Shown: positions 18,773 through 26,988 of the stretch, piece by piece
Position numbering within the stretch: the stretch's first letter is position 1
Layout of the letters: each line of letters opens with the position of its first letter
From: Sulfurimonas sp.
GTDB taxonomy: Bacteria; Campylobacterota; Campylobacteria; Campylobacterales; Sulfurimonadaceae
DNA length: 64,000 nucleotides
Reading direction: 5' to 3'
Assembly (NCBI GenBank): GCA_021732045.1
Contig: JAKFWK010000004.1
Coordinates: forward strand, 281,614 to 345,613
Program-made: the position numbers and the translations under genes
The notes under the pieces: model-generated
Told to the model about the DNA's origin: nothing
Databases searched by the model: none
Seen by the model: the letters and a program-made list of their open reading frames with translations, nothing else

Positions 18773-21427
18773 TTATTTGCTGGTCGCCGTTGAAGTATCT
18801 ATTATCATCTTTAAAGATGAAAAATTTGAGTTTGCTTGGTTTATAAGAAGGTCATAAGAAGCAAACTTTACTTTCATTGCTTCGTAGCGAGCATCAAGCG
18901 ACTTCATGTTCTTTGACCGTTCTGCTGTTAAAGATGCGGCACTGTTTTTTGTTGAAGTATTTAGGCTGTCTATAACCCCATTAGTGTTAGTGTAACCTTT
19001 TAGTAAATCATTTAAAAATGTAAAAAGACCGTTATCTGTCGTAGAAGTCTCTGGAGAGAAACTGGTTGATTTTATGTTTGATAGCAATCCGCCGCCAACG
19101 CTGTCAGTAATAGTAAAAAGTTCCCCAATGGTTGAATCTTTAGGTGTTAAAACCATTCTGTAATCAGAAGTATTATACTTTACGACACTTGCAGTTACTT
19201 TGGTGTTTAATGATGTATTGGCATTAATAGAATCTACCATCTGTTGAAGAGTTGTTGTGGCACTATATGCTAGACTGTATCCTGTATCTCCTATATTTAT
19301 ATTCATTGTTCCGCCATTAATACCGTCACTAATAAGACTGCTAGTTCCAGCAAAAGCGCCTGTAACAGTTTTTTCTGCGCTTGTAATTGTAGTTTTACCA
19401 CTAAAAAATGCCTCAGTATCATCTGGAGCTGCATTCATTTTTTCCAAAAATTTACTATCATCAAATGTCATTACTCCATCTTTGTCGATATCAATGCCAT
19501 ACTGTAAAAAAGATCGTCCTTTAGAGTCAGTAGATGTAATAAAATTAGTAATCTCCCGACCGATACCTCTAATACTGTTATTACCATTAAAGATTCCAGC
19601 GGTCTTGGCTTCGCTGTTGCTTCCGGTCATATCTGCAAGTTGTTTTATGAGGGTATTGTAGCTAGTTACAAGTCCTTTTATTTCGGTTGAAATTTGATCA
19701 CGATTTTGAGTAATTGAGATGTTGGCACTTCCACCATCCTTTAGTAAATTTACAGTAAGACCAGTTGCTATGTCGGTAATTGTATTTTTACTACGAGTCA
19801 TAGCTATACCATCATATTTAAATGAAGCATCCTTTGCATCTTGAATAACACTCATGCCTCCAGTGCTGGTGGTTGTTGAAGTTATTTGTGGCACTATATC
19901 GCCTATGGTTATTGGACCAGTAGTTACTTTGGGAACAAGTTGCATACGAAAACCACCCGCCCCATCATCTATAATGCTAGCAGTAACTAAATTTTTAAGG
20001 GTTGTGTCAGCATTAATGTTATCAGTTAATTGTTGTAGGGTAGTTGTGTCATTATAACCAATAGAGTAGTCCGTCCCATTAATATTAATCTTCATAAACC
20101 CATAAGTTCCACTGCCTGCAATAGCAGTATTAACTCCTGCAAAAGAACCAGTCTCTACACTGCCCGGTTCTGGTACTGTTGTTGTTAATTCGGCTGCAAG
20201 ACCAGCTGATGAATCAGCGATTGTAATGGGTGCTGTAAGAGCTACTTTTGGAGCCAATACCATGCGAAATGAAGTTCCATCTGGCACAATACTTGCAGTA
20301 ACCATTGCTCCTAGGCCTGCGACATCATTATTAATACTGTCTGTTAGACCTTGTAGGGTAGTTGTGTCATCATACGCAAAGGAGTAAACCACTCCATTAA
20401 CATTAATGTCGGTGTTTCCAGAAGTAGCGGCACTAGCAATAGTTGCAGATGCCCCTGAAAATAGCCCAGTTGTTACTGGACCGTTAGCGGCTGCTGCAGT
20501 TGTTTTTATTGAGGAAGTAAGTCCTGCATTTATTGCTGAGTCGCTAATTGTAATCGATGAAGAGACACCAGCTTTTGGCGTAAGTACCATCTTGTAGTCA
20601 TTAGTCCCATTTTGCACAATACTGGCAGATACTTTTGTGCCAAGTGTGGCATGATTGTTGATGTCATCAGCTAATTGTTGAAGAGTTTTGGAGGCACTAT
20701 AAGCAAAATTATAGGATACCCCATCAACTGAGATTATTGTATCACCTGCTGTTCCTCCACTGGCAAGAGTAGATGACGCACTAGTAAACGACCCTGTGCT
20801 TACGCTTGGCATTTCAAGCAAGCCGCCAGTGAGATTTCCGCTAAGATCGCTTAACGAAATTGTCTGATCTTTCCCTGTATCTTTAGAAGTAAGTACAAGA
20901 TTGTAAGTGTTTGCGCTAGTTTGTAAAATACTTGCACCAATTTTGCTTCCAGCAATATCATTAATTTTATCTTTCAAATCACCAAGTGTAGTTGAGCTAG
21001 TATAGTCAACTTTGTAGTTGGTGCCAGCAATATTGAGATTTAAAGTTCCATCCCCACTAGCTATATTTGTTGTAGTTGAAGCGAAATCACCAGATTTTAG
21101 AACGCTTTTTTTTGCGATACTGGTAACTTCCAATGAAAAATCATGTATCTGACTTCCAGAGAGAGCACTAACACTTACCCCATCGTTGCTGCCCGTAACT
21201 GTGCGCTTTTGGTAAAGAGTGTCGTTATCTAAAGCACTTACGCTGGTTTTAAAAGAAGAAACCAAGCTAGTGAGTAAAGTAGATGCCTGTGTTTTTTGTG
21301 TATTTAAAGTAATTTTGTCATCAATAGGTTTGATGATATTAGCTTCATCATTGGCTCTTAACTTATCAATAACATCTGCGGTTAAAACCCCAGAGCCTAT
21401 TCCTAGTGAGTTTATAGTTCCACTCAT
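18773..21427 (-). CDS. fliD: Flagellar hook-associated protein 2 (filament cap) FliD, enlarged
   Basis: FliD caps the growing flagellar filament and folds exported flagellin. The start is the ATG at 21427 (MSGTINSLGIGSG) with AAAGGA upstream. The 884 residues show the N-terminal FliD domain (LTADVIDKLRANDEANIIKP), a long middle, and the C-terminal FliD domain (ISITQNRDQISTEIKGLVTSYNTLI, then KNMKSLDARYEAMKVKFASYD). The size is well above the 450-700 usual for the family. The excess comes from repeated flagellin-IN-like modules, four in tandem in the middle and a fifth inserted in the C-terminal domain. It is divergent from fliS and has its own sigma28-like promoter. Confidence 0.93.
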   Translation of the reverse strand: MSGTINSLGIGSGVLTADVIDKLRANDEANIIKPIDDKITLNTQKTQASTLLTSLVSSFKTSVSALDNDTLYQKRTVTGSNDGVSVSALSGSQIHDFSLEVTSIAKKSVLKSGDFASTTTNIASGDGTLNLNIAGTNYKVDYTSSTTLGDLKDKINDIAGSKIGASILQTSANTYNLVLTSKDTGKDQTISLSDLSGNLTGGLLEMPSVSTGSFTSASSTLASGGTAGDTIISVDGVSYNFAYSASKTLQQLADDINNHATLGTKVSASIVQNGTNDYKMVLTPKAGVSSSITISDSAINAGLTSSIKTTAAAANGPVTTGLFSGASATIASAATSGNTDINVNGVVYSFAYDDTTTLQGLTDSINNDVAGLGAMVTASIVPDGTSFRMVLAPKVALTAPITIADSSAGLAAELTTTVPEPGSVETGSFAGVNTAIAGSGTYGFMKININGTDYSIGYNDTTTLQQLTDNINADTTLKNLVTASIIDDGAGGFRMQLVPKVTTGPITIGDIVPQITSTTTSTGGMSVIQDAKDASFKYDGIAMTRSKNTITDIATGLTVNLLKDGGSANISITQNRDQISTEIKGLVTSYNTLIKQLADMTGSNSEAKTAGIFNGNNSIRGIGREITNFITSTDSKGRSFLQYGIDIDKDGVMTFDDSKFLEKMNAAPDDTEAFFSGKTTITSAEKTVTGAFAGTSSLISDGINGGTMNINIGDTGYSLAYSATTTLQQMVDSINANTSLNTKVTASVVKYNTSDYRMVLTPKDSTIGELFTITDSVGGGLLSNIKSTSFSPETSTTDNGLFTFLNDLLKGYTNTNGVIDSLNTSTKNSAASLTAERSKNMKSLDARYEAMKVKFASYDLLINQANSNFSSLKMIIDTSTATSK
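19060..19365 (-). repeat. Fifth flagellin-IN-like module, inserted in the FliD C-terminal domain
   Basis: The encoded segment GAFAGTSSLISDGINGGTMN... repeats the module pattern (NINIGDTGYSLAYSATTTL, QQMVDSINANTSLNTKVTAS, YRMVLTPKDS). It is separated from the other four by the conserved start of the FliD C-terminal domain, which points to a separate duplication and insertion. Confidence 0.7.
19880..21095 (-). repeat. Four tandem flagellin-IN-like modules within fliD
   Basis: Four successive modules of roughly 95-110 codons each carry the pattern G(S/L)F-x-(A/S)-x-(I/L)AS, then N(I/V)NG..Y.F.Y...TTLQ.L.D.IN, then V.ASI...G...(R/K)MVL.PK, then ..ITI.DS. They start near 21095, 20800, 20465 and 20160. 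The copies have diverged at the DNA level, so the duplication is not recent and not an assembly artefact. Confidence 0.75.
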
Positions 21428-21460
21428 AATAAATCCTTTTATAAAAAACCATACACAACA

Positions 21461-21486
21461 ATATCGGCAAAGTTTTGTTAACTTTA
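21461..21486 (-). promoter_or_regulatory. Sigma28 (FliA)-like promoter of fliD
   Basis: On the minus strand TAAAGTTA (21486-21479), ten bases, then GCCGATAT (21468-21461) closely match the sigma28 consensus TAAAGTTT-N11-GCCGATAA. It is about 34 bases upstream of the fliD start. Confidence 0.75.
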
Positions 21487-21521
21487 AAGGACACAAACAA
21501 TTATTGTTCCCAAATTTTATA

Positions 21522-21548
21522 TTAACAAAATAAAATTCCTGCCGATAT
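21522..21548 (+). promoter_or_regulatory. Sigma28 (FliA)-like promoter of fliS
   Basis: TTAACAAA (21522-21529), 11 bases, then GCCGATAT (21541-21548). The -10 is a perfect core match; the -35 is weaker. It lies 29 bases before the fliS ATG and points away from the fliD promoter. Confidence 0.65.
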
Positions 21549-21577
21549 ACTCACTAGGAAACAATGAAGGATTTATT

Positions 21578-21949
21578 ATGTATGGTAACACAGCTTATAA
21601 CATTTATGCACAAAACAATCTAGGAATAGAATCGCCGGCAAAGCTGATTGAGATGCTGTATGAGGGCGTTTTGCGCTTTAACGCACAGGCTAAAAAAGCA
21701 ATAAAAGATGAAAACTTAGAGAAAAAAGTTTACTGGATAAATCGTTCGATTGCTATAATATCAGAACTTGCGATGATACTAGATAAGTCGCAAGGTGACA
21801 TCTCTCTTTATCTAGAGGGACTCTATAATTATCAGATTCAATTACTTACTTTTGCTAACATGGGCAATGATATTGATAAACTAGAGGAAGTAAACAATGT
21901 GTTTAAATCTCTTTTAGAGGCTTGGAGAGAGACAAACAGTGTGGCTTGA
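21578..21949 (+). CDS. fliS: Flagellar export chaperone FliS
   Basis: A 123-residue protein of normal FliS length, beginning MYGNTAYNIYAQNN and containing ESPAKLIEMLYEGVLRFNAQAKKAI and NRSIAIISELAMILD. FliS holds flagellin monomers in the cytoplasm before export. AAGGA precedes the start. It is followed by a coupled small gene that overlaps its last 11 bases. Confidence 0.95.
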   Translation: MYGNTAYNIYAQNNLGIESPAKLIEMLYEGVLRFNAQAKKAIKDENLEKKVYWINRSIAIISELAMILDKSQGDISLYLEGLYNYQIQLLTFANMGNDIDKLEEVNNVFKSLLEAWRETNSVA

Positions 21950-22193
21950 AAGGCTTCAAATTGCAATCATTGAACGAGATGAAAATGCATTGAAAGATTT
22001 GCTTGGTTCTCCATTTGAATCAAACGATGCTGATGAGGCGCAAAGAGCGCAGTTTCTCCTACTTGAAGCTGTAAAGGTCATTCAAGAATTAAAAAATGAG
22101 ACAAAAATGACAATGATTCAGCTCAAGAAAAATATAGATTTTTTGAATTCAACACAGTTGCAAACCCACAATAAATTGGATATCCGTTCGTAG
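21939..22193 (+). CDS. Small protein coupled to fliS, possible FliT-like chaperone
   Basis: An 84-residue helical protein starting with GTG inside the end of fliS. In position and size it matches FliT, the FliD chaperone found after fliS in many bacteria, and it carries a C-terminal amphipathic helix (TKMTMIQLKKNIDFLNST). Sequence similarity to FliT is too weak to see by eye, so the role is inferred from context. Confidence 0.6.
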   Translation: MWLERLQIAIIERDENALKDLLGSPFESNDADEAQRAQFLLLEAVKVIQELKNETKMTMIQLKKNIDFLNSTQLQTHNKLDIRS

Positions 22194-22249
22194 TTTTTTT
22201 TATTTAATATTTAACTAGAATTTAAAAAAATCTAGTTATAATTCCACTG

Positions 22250-22354
22250 CTTCCCTTTAGACCTGTGCAATGGTATCTTTGAGATATTGTGTCAGGGTAG
22301 GAATACAGCAGCACACCTTGATTTATTATGTGCCGCAGGTATCTGGAGGGGAGT
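22250..22354 (+). ncRNA. ffs: Small SRP RNA (4.5S RNA)
   Basis: The core matches SRP domain IV: GTGTCAGG, then GTA-GGAA-TAC (a GGAA tetraloop on a 3-bp stem), then AGCAGCACAC. The outer stem pairs TCCCTTTAGACCTG with CAGGTATCTGGAGGGGA. It binds Ffh in the signal recognition particle for co-translational membrane targeting. The exact ends are approximate. Confidence 0.9.
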
Positions 22355-22451
22355 CTTTCTTAAAAATCCTCAAATTATAATTTCACTAAACCCAGATAGA
22401 ATTTCTTAGTATAAAAAATAAACTATTTTTCGTAGCTAATCAATAAATGAT

Positions 22452-22679
22452 TTAATCTTTTCTGTATTTAGATATTCCGCACGCTTGATTTGGTTTTGGT
22501 GGATTATTTTTAAGATATATCAAATCCTCTAGCGTTTGAGCTAAAACTCTCTTTTGTTGCAGTAAAGGTAGCATTTGATTATCTTTTTCATTTAATGGAA
22601 GCGCCATATTCATAAGAATTGCTTCAACTTCTTTGTCTAGGTCTGAGAGTGCGTTGTTTATATGTGTTATTGATTTCAT
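22452..22679 (-). CDS. Small helical protein of unknown function
   Basis: A 75-residue protein starting [21 protein letters not shown], soluble, helical, with a basic C-terminus and one cysteine. I do not recognise a family. It is read towards the SRP RNA gene, and its start lies close to the rpmI promoter region. A second Met two codons upstream is equally possible. Confidence 0.55.
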   Translation of the reverse strand: MKSITHINNALSDLDKEVEAILMNMALPLNEKDNQMLPLLQQKRVLAQTLEDLIYLKNNPPKPNQACGISKYRKD

Positions 22680-22714
22680 AGGCAAATTGTAGCAAAAATT
22701 TATAATTATTTCGG

Positions 22715-22720
22715 TATAAT
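22715..22720 (+). promoter_or_regulatory. -10 element upstream of rpmI
   Basis: TCGGTATAATCG carries a consensus TATAAT at 22715-22720, 55 bases before the rpmI ATG. It implies that rpmI-rplT is transcribed from its own promoter here. Confidence 0.5.
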
Positions 22721-22775
22721 CGCGCCCTCAAAGTACATTTTGTACTCTAAGAGAATTTTGTCAAAGGAGCAATCG

Positions 22776-22967
22776 ATGCCTAAAATGAAATCGGTAAAAG
22801 GCGCAGTAAAGCGTTTTAAGGTTAAGAAAAATGGTACTGTTAAGCGCGGTACAGCGTTTAGAAGCCACATTTTAACAAAACAAGATGCTGGAACTCGTCG
22901 CGCAAACAAAACACCAAAAGTGATTGCTAAAGTTGATGCAGCAAATGTTAAGGCTATGATTAACTAG
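22776..22967 (+). CDS. rpmI: 50S ribosomal protein L35
   Basis: A 63-residue basic protein, [18 protein letters not shown]..., the normal L35 length and start. AAAGGAGC lies six bases upstream, which fixes the ATG at 22776. It is paired with rplT as usual, but infC, commonly next to it, is not upstream in this window. Confidence 0.97.
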   Translation: MPKMKSVKGAVKRFKVKKNGTVKRGTAFRSHILTKQDAGTRRANKTPKVIAKVDAANVKAMIN

Positions 22968-23071
22968 TAAATAGTTATTTGTAAATCTCCAATTTATAAT
23001 TGGGCAAGTCCATCATAGATATGGCACCCTGAGCACAACAATAAGTGGCTGGGTAAAGAAAAAGGAAAAAT

Positions 23072-23431
23072 ATGCCAAGAGTTAAAACTGGTGTTGTTCG
23101 TAGAAGAAGACACAAAAAAATATTAAAATTAGCAAAAGGTTTCTATAGTGGTCGTCGTAAACACTACAGAAAAGCTAAAGAGCAGTTAGAGCGCTCAATG
23201 TACTACTCATTCCGTGATCGCAAGCAGAAAAAACGCGATTTCCGTAAACTATGGATTATTCGCGTAAATGCTGGCGCTCGTTTAAATGGAATGAACTATT
23301 CAACTTTCATGAATGGACTTCACAAAGCTGGCATCGAGCTTGACCGCAAAATTCTTGCTGAAATGGCGATGAATGACGCAGCAGCGTTTAGCGCAGTTGT
23401 GGCAGCATCAAAAGCAGCACTAGCTAAGTAA
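23072..23431 (+). CDS. rplT: 50S ribosomal protein L20
   Basis: A 119-residue protein with the N-terminal [19 protein letters not shown] and [15 protein letters not shown] typical of L20. It binds 23S rRNA early in 50S assembly and in other bacteria represses its own operon. The 104-base gap after rpmI can fold (ACCC..AGC with GCTGGGT near 23025-23057), which could be a leader site; this is only a suggestion. A strong terminator follows. Confidence 0.97.
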   Translation: MPRVKTGVVRRRRHKKILKLAKGFYSGRRKHYRKAKEQLERSMYYSFRDRKQKKRDFRKLWIIRVNAGARLNGMNYSTFMNGLHKAGIELDRKILAEMAMNDAAAFSAVVAASKAALAK

Positions 23432-23440
23432 TTTAGCTAT

Positions 23441-23464
23441 TAAACGCAACTTTTGTTGCGTTTA
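23441..23464 (+). terminator. Rho-independent terminator of rpmI-rplT
   Basis: TAAACGCAAC-TTTT-GTTGCGTTTA, a perfect 10-bp stem with a 4-base loop directly after rplT, followed a few bases later by a T-run. Confidence 0.8.
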
Positions 23465-23534
23465 AAACAGATCTTTTTATCCAAAATATCCCCACCTTTT
23501 AATTTTTATAATTTCTCTATCTATTGGAACTATT

Positions 23535-24296
23535 ATGTTAGACACAGATTTTCATATAACCACAATTAGTGATGATGGAAGCTATACCGCTTTTTCTAAA
23601 GAGTATAACGAACACTATCACTCAACAAAAGATGGCGCGCTAAATGAGTCTCTAAATAAACATGTAATTCCAGCTTTTAAAGTAAAGATGCACCAAGATG
23701 AGATAAATATTTTAGATATTTGCTTTGGTTTGGGATTTAACACTCTCGCAACAATCTATTTTGTAAAGAAAAACTCTCTCTCCTGTCGCTTAAATATCTA
23801 TTCTCCAGAGCTAGATGCTAAGCTTATAAACTCACTTGAAAACTTCATCTATCCCAAAGAGTTTGAAGAACTTAGAGAGATTATAGTTAAGCTAATAAAA
23901 AATGGTTATTACAAAGATGAACAGCTGTTCATAGAGCTGTTTTTAGGCGATGCACGGGAATATATCACTAAATTTACAGATAAGTTTGACATAGTTTACC
24001 AAGATGCATTCTCGCCAAGTGCAAATCCAACACTCTGGACTTTGGAGTATTTTAGTGATATTGCAAAAGCGATGAAAAAAGATGGTATCTTAACAACCTA
24101 CTCTATCTCTCTGCCAACAAGAATTGCTCTATTTGAAAATGGATTTACTCTCTATCTGAACAGTGGAGATGGGTTTAGGGATTCAACTGTTGCATCTCGT
24201 TCTTTGCTTGGCGAATTTTCATTTGTTGATGTAGAGCATAAAATGAGATGCAATCCAGAGATTGCCTCTTTGCGGGATTGTGTCAAACTAGGTTGA
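23535..24296 (+). CDS. MnmC-type SAM-dependent methyltransferase (MnmD-like)
   Basis: A 253-residue protein with the MnmC/MnmD methyltransferase pattern: HYHSTKDGALNESL near the N-terminus, the SAM loop ILDICFGLGFNTLA and the signature YQDAFSPSANPTLWT. MnmD domains complete 5-methylaminomethyl-2-thiouridine at the tRNA wobble position. The oxidoreductase half of MnmC is absent, as in stand-alone MnmD proteins. mnmG of the same modification pathway is only a few kb away at 27778. Confidence 0.8.
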   Translation: MLDTDFHITTISDDGSYTAFSKEYNEHYHSTKDGALNESLNKHVIPAFKVKMHQDEINILDICFGLGFNTLATIYFVKKNSLSCRLNIYSPELDAKLINSLENFIYPKEFEELREIIVKLIKNGYYKDEQLFIELFLGDAREYITKFTDKFDIVYQDAFSPSANPTLWTLEYFSDIAKAMKKDGILTTYSISLPTRIALFENGFTLYLNSGDGFRDSTVASRSLLGEFSFVDVEHKMRCNPEIASLRDCVKLG

Positions 24297-24312
24297 CTGC
24301 GCGCTTAAATTA

Positions 24313-26112
24313 TTAGCTTAGTTTGGTAAGCACCTCTAAAAATGCTTCGCCAAACTGCTCAAATTTTTTCTCTCCGATACCATTTACCATAAGCATGGCT
24401 GTTTTGTCTTTTGGCTTATCTGCTGAGATGTTTTTTAGTGTTTTATCTGAAAAAATTATGTATGCTGGAACCCCTAGTTTAGTCGCTATCTCAGCTCTTT
24501 TTGCTCGAAGATTCTCAAATAATGCCTCATCATACTCAAGTTCACTATCTCTTTTTATCTTTTTCTCTTTAACCTCAATCTGAAGTCTTGAAGATTTTAT
24601 AAGAACCTCTTTTTTATTTTTTAAAATATCAATGGCGCTGTTTGTTAGTTTTAAAACACTAAATTCTCCAACATCCAAAATCCTCAACTCTAAAAGTCTC
24701 TCAAGTATAACAAACCACTCTTTTTTACCAAGATGCATCCCAATACCATAAACAGATAGCTCGTCTGCGCCATTTGCTAAAATCTTCTGCTCTTTGGAAC
24801 CTCTTAAAACATCAATAATATAGTTTTTTCCAAAGTTTTGGTTGGTTTTGTAGATGGCGCTAAGTATCATCTGCGCCTCTTTTGTGATGCTTTGTCTCTT
24901 TGCGCTATCATCTATACAATTGTCGCATCTATCAGAACACTCATCTAATGAGTTATCAAAATACTCCGCTAACTGCTTATGAAAGCAGATTTCACTTGTT
25001 GCGTATTTGTAGATTTGATCTATCTTTTGACCCAAATGCTCTCTATAATCAGCGTTTATGATGTCGCTTAAAAATCTTTTATGTTGGATGCTATCGGCCG
25101 CATTAAAAAGCAGAAGAACCTCGCAGTCCTCGCCATCTCTGCCAGCTCGTCCAATCTCTTGATAGTAGTTTTCAATGGATTTAGGCAGTGACATGTGGGC
25201 TACAAAACGGATATCGCTTTTGTCTATACCCATCCCAAAAGCAATTGTTGCAACCATAATATTTACTCTATCATTTACAAAAATTTTAAAGTTTTGTTCT
25301 CTTATGTGAGCTGGAAGTCCTGCATGATAGGGAAGTGATTTGTATCCGTTCATGTTTAGATATATGCTCACATCTTCGGCTTTTTTTCTTGAGCTAACAT
25401 AGATGATTCCGCTCTCGTTTTTGTGGCGACTCAAAAAAGCTTTTAGTTGGTCGTATTGACCGCCAACTCTTCTTTGCAGAGAGATGAAGATGTTTTTACG
25501 AAATATTTTACCTCTAAGCAGCAGCGGATTTTCAACTCTCAACTCTCTTAATATATCTTCTGTTACAAGATTTGTGCTTGTTGCAGTAAATGCGCAAATA
25601 GCTGTTTTAGGAAAATTCTCTCTTAGATTTCCAAGTGCTCTGTAGTCATCTCTAAACTCATGACCCCATTGCGAGATACAGTGAGCTTCATCCACGACAA
25701 AGAAGTTTATATTTAGCTCTCGCAGCATATTTATAGTTGATTGGTTGTTTAGTCTCTCGGGTGAGAGATAGAGAAATTTTAACTCGCCGTCATAAGCTCT
25801 TTGGATAATCTCATCAACCTCATCACGGCTCTGCGCTGAACTTATCATATCAGCGCTGATTTGTTGAGCTTTTAGGGAGGCAACCTGATCTTGCATCAAG
25901 GCAATCAGAGGTGAAACAACTATGCTTATGCCGCTCATAAGCATAGTTGGAAGCTGATAAACTAGAGATTTTCCCCCACCAGTTGGCAGTATCATAAGCA
26001 AATCTTGCCCATTTAGTATAGCGTCAACGCCCTCTTCTTGAAGCTCTCTAAAGCTATTGTGCCCAAAAATATCTTTTAAAACTTTATGCTTCATTGTTGT
26101 ATTTTTTTTCAT
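24313..26112 (-). CDS. recQ: ATP-dependent DNA helicase RecQ
   Basis: A 599-residue helicase: Walker A MILPTGGGKSLVYQLP, DEAH box VVDEAHCISQWGHEFR, motif VI ENYYQEIGRAGRDG, the RQC zinc cysteines (CFHKQ...CSDRCDNC) and a C-terminal HRDC domain (MLMVNGIGEKKFEQFGE). It unwinds DNA 3'-5' in recombination and repair. The ORF overlaps the end of flhX; an internal ATG at 26094 reduces the overlap from 29 to 11 bases, and neither start has a good ribosome site. Confidence 0.96.
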   Translation of the reverse strand: MKKNTTMKHKVLKDIFGHNSFRELQEEGVDAILNGQDLLMILPTGGGKSLVYQLPTMLMSGISIVVSPLIALMQDQVASLKAQQISADMISSAQSRDEVDEIIQRAYDGELKFLYLSPERLNNQSTINMLRELNINFFVVDEAHCISQWGHEFRDDYRALGNLRENFPKTAICAFTATSTNLVTEDILRELRVENPLLLRGKIFRKNIFISLQRRVGGQYDQLKAFLSRHKNESGIIYVSSRKKAEDVSIYLNMNGYKSLPYHAGLPAHIREQNFKIFVNDRVNIMVATIAFGMGIDKSDIRFVAHMSLPKSIENYYQEIGRAGRDGEDCEVLLLFNAADSIQHKRFLSDIINADYREHLGQKIDQIYKYATSEICFHKQLAEYFDNSLDECSDRCDNCIDDSAKRQSITKEAQMILSAIYKTNQNFGKNYIIDVLRGSKEQKILANGADELSVYGIGMHLGKKEWFVILERLLELRILDVGEFSVLKLTNSAIDILKNKKEVLIKSSRLQIEVKEKKIKRDSELEYDEALFENLRAKRAEIATKLGVPAYIIFSDKTLKNISADKPKDKTAMLMVNGIGEKKFEQFGEAFLEVLTKLS

Positions 26113-26350
26113 TTTTCATAAGCCAAACAAAGACTTCTACAACAGCTTTATATAACTCTGCAGGTATCTCATGGTCTATATCTAAATCAACCAGAGAGTT
26201 CACAAGCGCTTCGTTTGCAAATATCGGTACATTAAACTCTTTTGCTTTTTCGATGATCTTTTTTGCAATAGCTCCCTTACCGGAGGCTATGACTTTTGGT
26301 GCACCCTGATTTGCCTTATCGTATTTTAGTGCAGCTGCTTTGTTTTGCAT
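26084..26350 (-). CDS. FlhB C-terminal homologue (FlhX type)
   Basis: An 88-residue protein matching only the cytoplasmic C-terminal domain of the flagellar export switch FlhB: AALKYDKANQGAPKVIASGKG, then VPIFANEALVNSLVDL and IPAELYKAVVEVFVWL. The self-cleaving NPTH motif is absent because the protein starts just after it. Such stand-alone FlhX proteins are known in Campylobacterota and can partly replace the FlhB C-terminal part. It is coupled to recQ downstream and lies 10 bases after ribE. Confidence 0.85.
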   Translation of the reverse strand: MQNKAAALKYDKANQGAPKVIASGKGAIAKKIIEKAKEFNVPIFANEALVNSLVDLDIDHEIPAELYKAVVEVFVWLMKNEKKYNNEA

Positions 26351-26360
26351 TTTTGGTTGA

Positions 26361-26972
26361 TTAATACCTAGCGGTTATTGATTCGACTTCATCCCAGCTA
26401 AGATGATTTTTTTTATGAGAGATTATGTGGGCTACATATCTCGCAAACATATCGGTTTCAATATTTACTCTTGAGCCTTTTTTGTAGTTCTTAAAGAGTG
26501 TCTCTCTCATGGTGTGTGGGATTATTGTGAGCCTAAAACTATCTTCAAAAACATCATTTACAGTCAAGCTTACACCATCAATAGTTATGGAGCCTTTTGG
26601 GACAATGTAAGGGATAAATTTTTTCTCTATTTTTATGAAAACATCAAAAGAGTTTCCGTTGTTTTTTATCTCTTTTATCTCGCCGATAGCATCAACATGC
26701 CCTTGAACAACATGTCCTTCAAATCTATCTCCCATCATCATGGCAGGCTCAATATGAACCTCATTTTTATAATTTTCAATCGCTAAATGCTTTTGAGATT
26801 CAGGAGAGAGTTCAACACTAAAGCCAGCATCAGAAACTTTAATGACCGTTAAGCATGCCCCATTTATAGCAATAGAGTCGCCAATTTTTGCTCTGTACTT
26901 AGAGTTTATACTAAGCGTGCTTCCTGCAAAGCTCTTTACAGTCGCAATTTCGCGAATTAGTCCTGTGAACAT
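26361..26972 (-). CDS. ribE: Riboflavin synthase (alpha chain)
   Basis: A 203-residue protein with the two lumazine-binding repeats of riboflavin synthase. It starts MFTGLIREIATV; repeat 1 has SIAINGACLTV and VELSPES, repeat 2 has GHVVQGHVD, GSITIDGVSLTVNDV and IIPHTMRETLF. It dismutates two 6,7-dimethyl-8-ribityllumazine molecules to riboflavin. No FMN riboswitch was seen upstream; a Sel1-repeat gene lies 16 bases upstream on the same strand. Confidence 0.95.
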   Translation of the reverse strand: MFTGLIREIATVKSFAGSTLSINSKYRAKIGDSIAINGACLTVIKVSDAGFSVELSPESQKHLAIENYKNEVHIEPAMMMGDRFEGHVVQGHVDAIGEIKEIKNNGNSFDVFIKIEKKFIPYIVPKGSITIDGVSLTVNDVFEDSFRLTIIPHTMRETLFKNYKKGSRVNIETDMFARYVAHIISHKKNHLSWDEVESITARY

Positions 26973-26988
26973 CTGTTTCCTCTTCCTG

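Noticed and set aside
19257..20597. Several plus-strand ORFs inside fliD
   Set aside because: They are shadows of a well-supported gene on the other strand and show no family pattern or ribosome sites.
18773..21427. FliD repeats as an assembly artefact
   Set aside because: The modules differ at many positions in both DNA and protein, so they are not a collapsed or duplicated read.
23018..23040. Sigma54 promoter (TGGCAC...) before rplT
   Set aside because: The GC element is two bases too close to the TGGCAC block for a sigma54 site.
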